From the NCBI GenBank assembly GCA_030248135.1, contig JASANC010003277.1, forward strand, positions 62,001 through 126,000: a stretch of 64,000 bases of DNA. The letters are read 5' to 3'. Shown one piece after another: positions 49,566 to 59,555 of the stretch. Positions within the stretch are counted from its first letter, which is position 1. Each line of letters opens with the position of its first letter. The position numbers were made by a program, and so were the translations under genes. Under the pieces are notes generated by a model, which saw only the letters and a program-made list of their open reading frames with translations, made no database searches and had not been told where the DNA came from. This stretch comes from Theristus sp. LFF4_11. Taxonomy: Eukaryota > Nematoda > Chromadorea > Monhysterida > Xyalidae.

Positions 49566-50377
49566 ATATTATCTAAAAATGCGGGAGACGCATATTAAAG
49601 GAGGAATATGGCTTTGTGTAAGCAGTGAGAGACTTGGCTCAACAACTCTTTTCAAGTCTCTGATGTGGTACACACGGATACAAGTACATAAGAGCCATAT
49701 TTTTGCGCCGTTTATTCACTATTTCGATTGCACATGTACTTTAATTGTAGACAATTAAAACTTCAACATTTGCGGTATTTCGGGCATTTAGCGACCGCTA
49801 AAACCACTAAAATAACGATCAGACTTCAGATCGCTGATACTGGTTTGCCCAGGACAAAGTGTATCGCAGAGGCATTAGGGAACGCAAGGTACCCTTCTGT
49901 GGCAAAGGCAACTCACGGGACAGACAGTTTATCCTGCCACTAGAGTTTGGTAAAACGGCTGAAAATCAACGGAAGACAACACCTTTTTGTCACTGATGCT
50001 GGTGTGTACACAGCGATGCGTACGTTAGTTAATAAAACCACATGAAACAATCAATGTTTTGCAGTCTCTGATTTTTCTGTTTTTGCACAGAATTTACAGA
50101 TTCTTGATTCACAGAAGTTCTGCACAGAATTTGCACAGAATTTCGCACATGATGTGATTTCGGACTAAACTGGAAAGGACAGTTAAAAAAATAATTTTAA
50201 AACTGTTTTACGCTCTTCAGTAAAACAAACGCGGCGCAAAAAATATAGCTTTTATTTACTTGTATCCGTGTGTACCACATCAGAGACTTGAAAAGAGTTG
50301 TTGAGCCAAGTCTCTCACTGCTTACACAAAGCCATATTCCTCCTTTTATATGCGTCTCCCGCATTTTTAGATAATAT
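49566..50377. mobile_element. MITE-like element e with ~150-bp terminal inverted repeats
   Basis: Both ends read ATATTATCTAAAAATGCGGG inward, and the ~150-bp inverted ends continue through a GGAGGAATATGGCTTTGTG block. The interior matches that of 54,142-55,171 (words TTTAGCGACC and GTATCGCAGA). It is non-coding; the repeated ~45-residue ORF in each end is identical by descent. Confidence 0.7.
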
Positions 50378-51570
50378 GTTATTTTTCTGGTACACTGCAT
50401 GCCATCAAACGCCCCAACCTTGCATAAACTGGTTCCGCGAAGTTACAGCCGTTTACCATATTCGGTCTCAGGCCTTGAAACGACCTTGTGGCAACTTTTG
50501 TGATCGTCAATGTGATTTGTTGCACGGTCTAATTTGGCAATCTAAAAGTTTAACATGTTGGACCGAAGCGTTTCAACGTTCAACTGTTCCAAGGAAAACG
50601 TTTCTTGCCAGTTTTCCAGCGCATTGTTAAACAAACACCAACAAAATATGCATGATTATGAAAAAATGCCTGACGAATCTAGAATGATCTCACATTTGGT
50701 TTGCAAAATTAAATTACTTACTGCGTCAAATCAAATTACTGTAAAATTGGAAACTTATCTTGGGATTCTTCAAAAAAAAAACTCCTAGTCAGAGACTAAT
50801 TACGCCTTGATGGAGAATACAAGGAATGCTTTATTTATTCGGTCATACTGTGTGCAATACTGTGTCACACACGATTCGGCAATAATTTGAAATACAAAAC
50901 GTGGACAACAGTATTTGTCCAGACACAAAAAAAAGACAAAGTTTATTTGATCTCATAAACAAAGCAAATTTCCTCTTTTCTATTGAGAAGACATACGGTA
51001 CGTACAGCGCGGTGATATGTGATTGCTGACTTGATAATAACTTGTTAATAGTTGAAACGATTCAATGCTTTTTATTGACGTCACCAGCTTAACTAATAGA
51101 AAATAGAGTCTTCAGATGTGCGTTCGGGGATCGAGCCCCTCCAAGGGGTGTATGGGCACTTTAATGACAGAGAAAACTCGATGGGGGCGCCCTACTTTAT
51201 CACAATGTACAGCTTAAAGTTAGAAACCTTTCAAGCGAAAACAGCGTTTACGGCATATTTTCGTCTGCATGCAACTGATTGGCCACTTGAGAGCTTGTTA
51301 TCGCTTGTTTCTGATTGTTTACCAGGGATCCGCGATACGCAGGTACATGTATCCTTGGTATTGATTGCACAGAAACACGCTAACATTATAAATGTGTACT
51401 GCACATGGAAATGCAGAGCTGAAAACAAGAAAGTTCACGGGCACATCGTGCAAATTCAAAACAACTTGTCATCACAGCTACTATCTTTCGGTTCGAAAAA
51501 ACATAACGGGACATATATGTTTGTAATAGAAGCACCAGTCTCCTAATGACTTTTCAATTAATGTGAAAAA

Positions 51571-51816
51571 GTGACATTTAAAAAAAAGACAGTTGAAAAG
51601 TTCATTTCGCTGACGCTGACGGTGCACACGGTTTCCAGGGGTTGCGTTCGCGTGGCAATTCATCATTTTGATAGTCGGGGTTGCCGTAGCCGTCTGACTT
51701 CGCAGTTGACAACTGACTGGCACCAAGCACACAAAGCACGGTTTGAGTGCAGCCAAGCATCTGTGCAAAAAACGGAATACTTGCACGTGCAAATGGACAT
51801 GACGGGCATCATGTAA
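51571..51816 (+). other. possible exon of unknown protein (low confidence)
   Basis: A possible acceptor (GTTTCCAG) and a good donor (ATCAT|GTAAGA) bound a cysteine-containing open frame, phase 2 to phase 2. It contains SVQKTEYLHVQMDM, which resembles SVKRTEYLISFVSM in another ORF at 53,690-53,908. That similarity is short and could be chance. Confidence 0.15.
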
Positions 51817-51835
51817 GATATGGCTTATATAATTT

Positions 51836-51934
51836 CAAGGGGCATTCATGAAGCGGTATTTAGTGACCGTGTTGCTATGCCTATGTTTTTTAACGCAGCT
51901 ACGCGTCACTAATCACTGCTTCATGAATGCCGCG
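51836..51934 (-). mobile_element. ~95-bp palindromic MITE, copy 2
   Basis: Ends GGCATTCATGAAG and the inverse; the core AACGCAGCTACGCGTCAC is the reverse complement of the core of copy 1 at 34,712-34,806. Confidence 0.7.
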
Positions 51935-53081
51935 TTACTTTCTTCACGCTTGAGTCACGTATACGGTGATTTCCAATTTGTGCAGACGACACGTGCATTG
52001 TTGATGCATTTCTGAGGTTTCTCACTTTAACGAATATGGCTTTGCTTTGGTTGGACTGTCCGTATTGTACTTTTGCGTGCCCGTCTCCTTTCTGATTGTT
52101 TAATGGCAATCAAAACAAGAGATTTCACATGACAACATGACGCAAGCAATGAATCAGCCCCCTTGCGATGCCCCAAAATATAAATACAATAAGTCACCCG
52201 CACTCCGCACATTTTTTTACCATTTTACTTGCATTTTACGAAACAAAATCACCAAAAACGCTCTATTTAGCTGGGTTGCCACTGTGAAATTCATACTACT
52301 GATCGAGCGTTTAGTGCTGTTGTTTGGTAAAGTATTTGGTAATGGTTTTCAATGCGGCGGCACCCGACTCAGGTAATTAGCACGTGCAATAAAGTCTGCC
52401 TAGTTTCCTGAAATGTTCCCTAAGTTTCCTGTGAAACTGCCTGATTGGACAAAACAACGTCATTGGTACAGAATGGCCGATTAAACATGGCAGCTTTTTT
52501 CAGGGTGCAAGGAGCGCGCGAAATTTGAATGAAAGAAAAAAGACGTTCAGGAACCCAATTGTCTGTCAAATTTGACGCGTCTTTTTAAACGAATTGATTC
52601 CTCGTGCCCTGCTGTTCATTCTTTTTCACTTGCACACACGATTGGGAATTATCTTGGCATTTTTGAAAAAGACAACTCCTAGTCTGCGACTGATCCCACC
52701 TTGATGGAAAATACAAGGACTGCCTTATTTATTCGGCCATACTGTATACAATAATACATAAGACATACAACAGCGCAACATTGTCAATCGATGCAGCGTA
52801 CCACGACAACGTTCAGATCTGCCATTTTTGTCAGTTGGTCACTTCTTGTGACATCGCACATGCCGATGTTGGCGTCAGTGCATGAGCCGAGTTGAAGTAA
52901 TTGTGCGGTCAGTTGCGCTTTGCTCAGATACCTGCAATGTGCGTACAGTGTACACCTCACAAATGCTACAAGGATTCTCCGACAACCAAACAATCAACGT
53001 TGTTGTATGGTGTACGTGACAGCCACTGAAGCCCGCGCGTTCCGCCCCGGGCGATCATGCGTCATCACTTTATTGAGAGCA

Positions 53082-53249
53082 CTAACCGACTGTTTTTCGG
53101 CTTATGAAAGGAACACAAACGGCTTCGATACAATGGAAACAAAAAACAATTGCGAATAAACTGTAGAAATTGACCAACTGTTGCATGGTGATCATTGCAG
53201 CGACAAATGAGACTGTAACTACGGCCCACAACACCGTTAGCAGGCGCAT
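53082..53249 (-). CDS. short ORF with signal-peptide-like N-terminus (low confidence)
   Basis: The minus-strand ATG at 53,249 lies in an excellent context (GCCGCCATGC) and starts MRLLTVLWAVVTVSFVAA, a typical hydrophobic leader. The frame ends after 55 codons, and a donor-like CG|GTTAGT at its end suggests the coding part might continue by splicing. A cysteine-containing minus frame at 52,784-52,993 ends in a C-x-V-x-x-x...RCID pattern loosely similar to the modules at 59.5-62.2 kb, but no compatible acceptor joins them. It could be a captured gene fragment inside the composite, or chance. Confidence 0.22.
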   Translation of the reverse strand: MRLLTVLWAVVTVSFVAAMITMQQLVNFYSLFAIVFCFHCIEAVCVPFISRKTVG

Positions 53250-53414
53250 GGCGGCAATGTCCTGCGCAGAAAGAGTGAAATCTGACACGCTGATTGGCTG
53301 CATTGATAGCTGGAGTTTGAGCCGATCAATCAATGTTTTTTTTATTCTAAAAACAGCCGATACTTTGATAGACGTAGCTTTTCTGCTAGCAAAAAAAACA
53401 AATAATGTCTTATT

Positions 53415-53597
53415 TTGGTCCCGGAGACTCAATGCGCGCATTGATAGGTAAACAGTTTCATGCACGACGCGGGCATTCAAAATTGGCAAAGTGATCCGAG
53501 TACCCTAAATAGGGCCGGGTCAGTTGGCTATTTTGAATTGCCACATGAAGATTGAAACTAGTTTCCTTTCTACGTCTGCACACGCATTCAGTTGAAG
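53415..53597 (+). mobile_element. ~180-bp MITE with CTCAATGCG terminal repeats, copy 2
   Basis: It starts GAGACTCAATGCGCGC and ends with an inverted variant (CACGCATTCAGTTGAA). Sequence between matches 36,902-37,075 in the opposite orientation, including GCACGACGCGGG and GAAACTAGTTTCCTTTC. Confidence 0.5.
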
Positions 53598-54141
53598 AAT
53601 CCAAAATTTGATAATACACTAGGGAGAAAGTCGGACCAGCGTAACAAATGTGTAGACCACGGATTTTGCATAGATAGAAAACGATTTTCATGGATAAAAT
53701 TTCTCATGCCAGATCTTCAGAGCGATTTGCAGCTTTTCAGCTCAGGAAACTTCTTCAAGCCATTCGAGGATCATCTGTGAAACGAACCGAATATCTCATC
53801 AGTTTTGTCAGCATGCCCGATGATGTGGCGCATCTGAATTGGCATACCAGCGAAGACGCCATCAACAATGCTGTGACGCCACTGACTGCGAACAATGCCA
53901 TTGTTTGACGATGATAATTCATGTAAAACACTTGCACGCTCTCTTTTGCACTGACGCACGTGTCCTGCACCGTTTGCTCGGAGAGTCTGAAAATGGGGAG
54001 CCAGAAAACTCGATTCGTAAAAAAATTGTGCCATCGTTGGTTCCACCTATTTCACAGGAAACTCAAAATGAATGATGAGGAAGATGAAAAGAGATGTGCT
54101 GTTAATGGCGCGCATCAGGCCGTAAATCACACAAAATAAAC

Positions 54142-55171
54142 ATCTAAAAATGCGTGAGACGCATATAAAAGGAGGAATATGGCCTTGTGTAAGCAGTGAA
54201 AGACTTGGCTCGACAACGCTTTTCAAGTCTCTGATGTGGTACACACGGATACAAGTACATAAGAGTCATATTTTTGCGCCGTTTATTTATGATTTCGGTT
54301 GCACATGGCAACCCTCGTGCTTTGTATTGTAGACAAATGACCTTTCACATTTGCGGATTTCGGGCATTTAGCGACCACTAAAACTACTAAAATAACAATC
54401 AGACTTTAGCTCGCTGACACTGGTTTGTTCAGGACAAATTGTATCGCAGAAGCATTGCGGAACGCAAGGTCTCCTGTGGCAAAGGCAATGACTCACGGGA
54501 CAGACGGTTTATCCTGCCACACTAGTTGAAGGTGACACCGGTAAAAAAGGTGAAAATCAACGGAAGACAACTCTTTTTTGTCACTGGTGCTGGTGTGTAC
54601 ACAGCGGTGCGTACGTTAACAACAACGAAAAAGCTACATGCAACAATGTTTTACAACCTCTAATTTTTCTGTTTTTGCACAGAATTTACAGAATTTCGCA
54701 CATGGCGTGATTTTAGATTAAATCGAAGAGAACAATTAAAAAATAACTTCAAAGTTTTACGCTTTTCAGCAAAACGAAAACGAAAACGAAAACTTTCGGA
54801 TTCGCTGCCCTCCGGGGATATAGCGACCGCAGGCCACCGAAACCGAAATCGGGCTAAGATCACTGGTGCCCCCAGGACAGAGCGGGGCTTAGAGGCTGCC
54901 CCCCTCACATGCCGAGGGTATTGGTTCCACGGGATGGTGAGCCGTCCATTCCCCAATCCCACCGGAGTTTGGTACCTTCGGGTTTCCGGAATCGGTGGGG
55001 GGCGTGCTTCAAAAAAAAAAACAAACAAACGCGGCGCAAAAATATGACCCTTATGTACTTGTATCCGTGTGTACCACATCAGAGACTTGAAAAGCGTTGT
55101 CGAGCCAAGTCTTTCACTGCTTACACAAGGCCATATTCCTCCTTTTATATGCGTCTCACGCATTTTTAGAT
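54142..55171. mobile_element. MITE-like element e' with ~150-bp terminal inverted repeats and a GC-rich second unit
   Basis: It has the same family ends as 49,566-50,377 (ATCTAAAAATGCGTGAGACG at both ends). The interior has two versions of the core: an AT-rich one at ~54,355-54,620, and a GC-rich one at ~54,815-55,010 that aligns with it (TAGCGACCGC, then CCCAGGACA). A GAAAACGAAAACGAAAAC run precedes the GC-rich version. Confidence 0.65.
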
Positions 55172-55269
55172 AATATTCTGACTTTTACATAAGCCCCGAA
55201 GGTCGGACCAAAATCACAATTCGTTGGTCACACATTCTTCTAAACCCCGGACAACTCAGGTTTTTCATT

Positions 55270-56880
55270 TTTCGTTTTTTAGGCCGATTTCTCCTATGCC
55301 ATTTCTACGGCCGATTCCCCAAAATCGTCACGATTCAGTACCTAGAATCGCTCACAAAAGAAAAACTGACCCAAAAGCCGTGATCGGCGTAATGAATTAC
55401 CATGGAAAACACCGTTTTCTTGTTTTTCATTTCTGGACCGGTTTCGCTAAATTCCACGGCCGATTCACCATAAATCGTCACGATTCAGTATCTAGAGTTG
55501 CTCATACAAGAAAACTAACCCAAAATCCGTGATCAGCACATTGAATTACCCTGGAAAAACCGTTTTCTCGTTTTTCATTTCTGGACCGATTTCGCCAATT
55601 TCCACGGCCGATTCGCCCGAAATCGTCACGATTCAGTATCTAAAATTGCTCACGTAAGAAAACTAACCCAAAATTCGTGATCAGCGGATTGAATTACCCT
55701 GGAAAACACCCTTTTCTTGTTTTTCGTTCCTGGACCAATTTCGCCAACTTCCACGGCCGATTCGCCCGAAATCGTCACGATTCAACATCTAGAGTTGCTC
55801 ACGTAAGAAAACTAACCCAAAATTCGTGATCAGCGCATTGAATTACCCTGGAAAACACCCTTTTCTTGTTTTTCGTTTCTGGACCGATTTCGCCAACTTC
55901 CACGGCCGATTCGCCCGAAATCGTCACGATTCAGCATCTAGAGTTGCTCACGTAAGAAAACAAACCCAAAATCCGTGAACAGCGCATTGAATTACCCTGG
56001 AAAACACCCTTTTCTTGTTTTTCGTTTCTGGACCGATTTCGCCAACTTCCACGGCCGATTCGCCCGAAATCGTCACGATTCAGCATCTAGAGTTGCTCAC
56101 GTAAGAAAACTAGCCCAAAATCCGTGATCAGCGCATTGAATTACCCTGGAAAACACGCTTTTCTTGTTTTTCGTTTCTGGACCGATTTCGCCAACTTCCA
56201 CGCCCGATTCGCCCGAAATCGTCACGATTCAACGTCTAGAGTTGCTCACGTAAGAAAACTAACCCAAATTTTGTTATAAGCGCATTGAAATACCCTGGAA
56301 AACACCCTTTTCTTGTTTTTCGTTTCTGGACCGATTTCGCCAACTTCCACGGCCGATTCGCCCGAAATCGTCACGATTCAGCATCTAGAGTTGCTCACGT
56401 AAGAAAACTAATTCAAAATCCGTGTTCAGCGCATTGAATTACCTTGGAAAACACGCTTTTCTTGTTTTTCGTTTCTGGACCGATTTCGCCAACTTCCACG
56501 CCCGATTCGCCCGAAATCGTCACGATTCAGCGTCTAGAGTTGCTCACGTAAGAAAACTAACCCAAAATTCGTGATCAGCGCATTGAATTACCCTGGAAAA
56601 CACCCTTTTCTTGTTTTTCGTTCCTGGACCGATTTCGCCAATTTCCACGGCCGATTCGCCCGAAATCGTCACGATTCAGCATCTAGAGTTGCTCACGTAA
56701 GAAAACTAACCCAAAATTCGTGATCAGTGCATTGAATTACCCAGGAAAACACCCTTTTCTTGTTTTTCGTTCCTGGACCGATTTCGCCAACTTCCACGGC
56801 CGATTCGACCGAAATCGTCACGATTCAGCATCTAGAGTTGCTCACGTAAGAAAACTAACCCAAAATCCATGATCAGTGCT
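55270..56880 (+). repeat. 149-bp satellite array, right arm (about 10-11 copies)
   Basis: The landmark CTGGACCGATTTCGCC recurs at 55,433, 55,581, 55,730, 55,879, 56,028, 56,177, 56,326, 56,475, 56,624 and 56,773, a period of 149 bp (the first interval is 148). Each unit also has CCGAAATCGTCACGATTCAG and CTAGAGTTGCTCACG. It is inverted relative to the ~1.3 copies at 49,370-49,560. Confidence 0.95.
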
Positions 56881-57059
56881 TTGAATTCCTACGGACTAAA
56901 CATTTCTCCTATTTTTCGTAGCTCAGACAAAATTCGTAAGAGTGAAAAAATGATACCCAGTCAAAATGCTACGAATTTTCAAAAAATGCACAATTTTGAC
57001 CCAAAAAATGCCCGGGCAAAAAATAAACTAAATTTTCAGAATCTACGGATGAATTTACC

Positions 57060-57465
57060 CGAGGAAAAATTCTTGTTCAACTGTGAAAGTGTCCCAGCTA
57101 AAAATTGAAAGGGCGAACACTTAAAACCAGGTGACAACCCTGCGAACTTTCAAAAAAGCCCAATTTTTACCCCAAAAAGGGGTCGGGGCAAAAAATTAAC
57201 TCATTTTTCCAAATCTACGGATGAAATTACCCTAGGAAACATTTTTCTTCAACTGTGAAAGTGTCCCAGCTAAAAATTGAAAGGGCGAACACTTGAAACC
57301 CGGTGAAAACGCTGCGATTTTTTAAAAATGCCCAAATTTTTACCCAAAAAAGTGGTCGGGGCAAAAAATTAACCCATTTTTCCAAATCTACGGATGAAAT
57401 TACCCTAGGAAACATTCTTGCTAGACTGTGAACGTGTCGCAGGTAAAAACTGAAAGCGCGAACAC
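57060..57465 (+). repeat. repeat block c', right arm (three ~170-bp units)
   Basis: Units carry TGAAAGGGCGAACACTT near 57,105 and 57,276 and a variant near 57,447. It is the mirror of 48,925-49,365. Confidence 0.75.
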
Positions 57466-57775
57466 ATATTGATGACATACCGGAAAAAAAAAGAGATAGA
57501 AAAATAAGTAACATCAATTTCAGAATAGGTTTTTCGTGTCTACAGCGTATGAAAAGTAGTCGGATAAAAATTTTTTCGCGGCTCCAAGCACAACTTTGGG
57601 TGTTCGTTTCGTGTGCACAGAACCAAGTTTGTGGCTTATACTATGCTCGCTGGAGGAAGCGAGCAAATTTGAAAAACGCGCGCGAGAGGATAACGGCTCA
57701 TATAATGCGTGATGCGCTGTCCGCTCGCTGACGCTCGCTCGCGCATCCGCATGATATCGTGCCTGAAATAAAGGG

Positions 57776-58660
57776 AGTTCCCGGAAGGGTTCCTCTAAAA
57801 ACGTTGTTCTGATTACCAATCTGTGCTGGAAACCATTGTAGTCGACTATGCTGCGTCTGATGGGCTATAGTTTAGGTGCCAAATAGCAAAAAGCTGATAT
57901 TAACCCGTGCCGGGGTTGAAAAAGGGTCCCCCGTAAAGGGTTTCCTGACTAAAAAACGTTGTTCTGATTTCAAATTCCACAGTATCCATGTAATCGATTA
58001 TGCTGCGTCTGATAGGCTGTAGTTTAGGTGCCAAATAGCGAAAAGCTGATATTAACCCGTGCCTGGGTTGAAAAGCCCCGTAAAGGGTTTCCTCCTAAAA
58101 AACGTTGTTCTGATTTCAAATTCCACGGTATTCATGTAATCGACTATGCTGCGTCGATAGGCTAAGTGCCGAATTGTGAAACATTGTTTTTTACCTGTGC
58201 CGGGGTTGAAAAGGGTACTGTTTTTACCCGTACCTGGTATAAAAAGGGTCCCCGGAAGGGTTTTCTCCTAAAAAACGTTGTTCTGATTTCAAATTCCACG
58301 GTATCTATGTAATCGACTATGCTGCGTCTGATAGGCTATAGTTTAGGTGCCAAATAACAAAAAGCGGATATTAACCCGTGCCTGTGTTGACAACGGTCCC
58401 CGTGAAGGGTTTCCTCCTAAAAAGCGTTGTTCTGATTACAAATGCAACGGAAACCATTGTAGTCAACTACATGTATGCTGCGTCTGATAGGCTATAGTTT
58501 AGGTGCAAAATAGCGAAAAACTAGCGAAAAACTGATATTAACCCGTGCCTGGGTTGAAAAGGGTCTACGGAAGGGTTTGCTCCTAAAAATCCTTGCTCTG
58601 AGTACAAATGCAACAGAAACCATTGCAATCGACTATGCTGCGTCTGATAGGCTAAAACCC
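57776..58660 (-). repeat. tandem array a', right arm (about six units)
   Basis: Inverted units carry CGACTATGCTGCGTCTGATA near 57,860, 57,995, 58,140, 58,315, 58,465 and 58,630, matching the six units of the left arm in number. Confidence 0.8.
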
Positions 58661-58690
58661 TATAAACTCTTTGAGATATAAAAGAAAAAG

Positions 58691-59330
58691 ACAAGTTCGG
58701 AAAAATGCCGGAAGGGCATGAAAAAGGCCAAATATTATTTCAGAATGACACAGATAGAAAAGTGTGACACAAGGATTTTCACAAGATCAAACATTTTATG
58801 ACAAGTTCGGAAAAATGCCCGAAGGGCATGAAAAAGACCAAATATTATTTCAGAATGACACAGATATGTGACACAAGGATTTTCACAAGATCAAACATTT
58901 TATGAAACGTGTGTGAACTGGAAAGTTACAAACTGAAATAATATTTACGTCAATATATTTTTGTCATTTCAAGGCATTGGCTCCGGTTGTGACCGCACTC
59001 ATCGTAAAAGGGTTCAGCCCGCAAACACCATATTAAGCAAATCATTTGATACAGTATTCACAAATAAAAAGAGCATGTTCACAGTAGCAAATGATTTTTT
59101 TGCAGCATCAAATGAAGTGAGATAAAATTCGTACAGAGATTGTGCCTTCCTTGAGAATGACAAAAAAGATATTGGCGTAAATATTATTTCAGTTTGTAAC
59201 TTTCCAGTTCACACACGTTTCATAAAATGTTTGATCTTGTGAAAATCCTTGTGTCACACTTTTCTATCTGTGTCATTCTGAAATAATATTTGGCCTTTTT
59301 CATGCCCTTCGGGCATTTTTCCGAACTTGT
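58691..59330. mobile_element. ACAAGTTCGG foldback/MITE element, complete copy
   Basis: The left arm starts ACAAGTTCGGAAAAATGCC; the right arm ends with the inverse at 59,330. The first 111 bp of the left arm are tandemly duplicated (58,691-58,801 and 58,802 onward). The ~165-bp centre (~58,978-59,145) is unique and non-coding. Its right arm matches the truncated copy at 37,102-37,286 over 185 nt. Confidence 0.75.
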
Positions 59331-59340
59331 CCTATAATAA

Positions 59341-59394
59341 TTTAAGGGAACGTTGGGCCGAAAAGTGTCCCGTGAACCCAACGTTGCCCTTAAA
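59341..59394. repeat. short imperfect palindrome
   Basis: TTTAAGGGAACGTTGGG at 59,341-59,357 pairs with CCCAACGTTGCCCTTAAA at 59,377-59,394 around a ~19-nt loop. It begins 10 bp after the end of the ACAAGTTCGG element. Confidence 0.6.
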
Positions 59395-59555
59395 TTGTTT
59401 TATAGCGTTTGTACGGCTGGCGCAACACGCGCGCAATACACAGCACACACGCGCGCGCAGCGTTGGAACACTTTTGGCCGCCACTGTACGTTTTTGCGAC
59501 AAATTGTGATCCGAAAAATGGGCCAAACCGGTTTCCTTTTTTATCATTTCATTAC

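Larger units (their letters stand above)
50378..54141. other. centre of the inverted composite, mixed repeats and doubtful gene fragments
   Basis: It holds a ~105-bp direct repeat (50,754-50,858 and 52,648-52,755, sharing AAGGA, TTATTTATTCGG and CATACTGT), the palindromic MITE copy 2 and the CTCAATGCG MITE copy 2. Several ORFs of 70-140 codons occur on both strands, including 51,118-51,546 plus. None carries a recognised domain and no transposase signature is seen. Confidence 0.5.
46746..58660. mobile_element. ~12-kb inverted-repeat composite (foldback-like), no transposase
   Basis: The left side carries, in order: array a (46,746-47,560), block b (48,640-48,800), block c (48,925-49,365), block d (49,370-49,560) and a MITE-like element e (49,566-50,377). 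The right side carries the same blocks inverted in mirror order: e' (54,142-55,171), d' (55,270-56,880), c' (57,060-57,465), b' (57,590-57,760) and a' (57,776-58,660). A ~1.1-kb segment at 47,560-48,640 has no partner on the right. Long arms made of tandem repeats recall foldback/Galileo-type elements. No transposase motif is visible in the centre. The left edge abuts the 3' LTR exactly and the right edge lies ~30 bp from the ACAAGTTCGG foldback. Confidence 0.65.

Noticed and set aside
51120..51145. Box-B-like GGCTCGATCCC on the minus strand
   Set aside because: No box A or tRNA-like fold at the right distance, so neither a tRNA nor a SINE head.
51118..51546. 142-codon plus-strand ORF
   Set aside because: No transposase or other domain signature; too weak to call as a gene.
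53690..53908. 72-codon plus-strand ORF containing SVKRTEYL
   Set aside because: No splice context or domain; its similarity to another ORF is only about a dozen residues.
59332..59555. Continuation of the minus-strand frame after E6
   Set aside because: The G|GTAATG donor at 59,556 fits the module phase better, and the following sequence runs into a palindrome and repeats.
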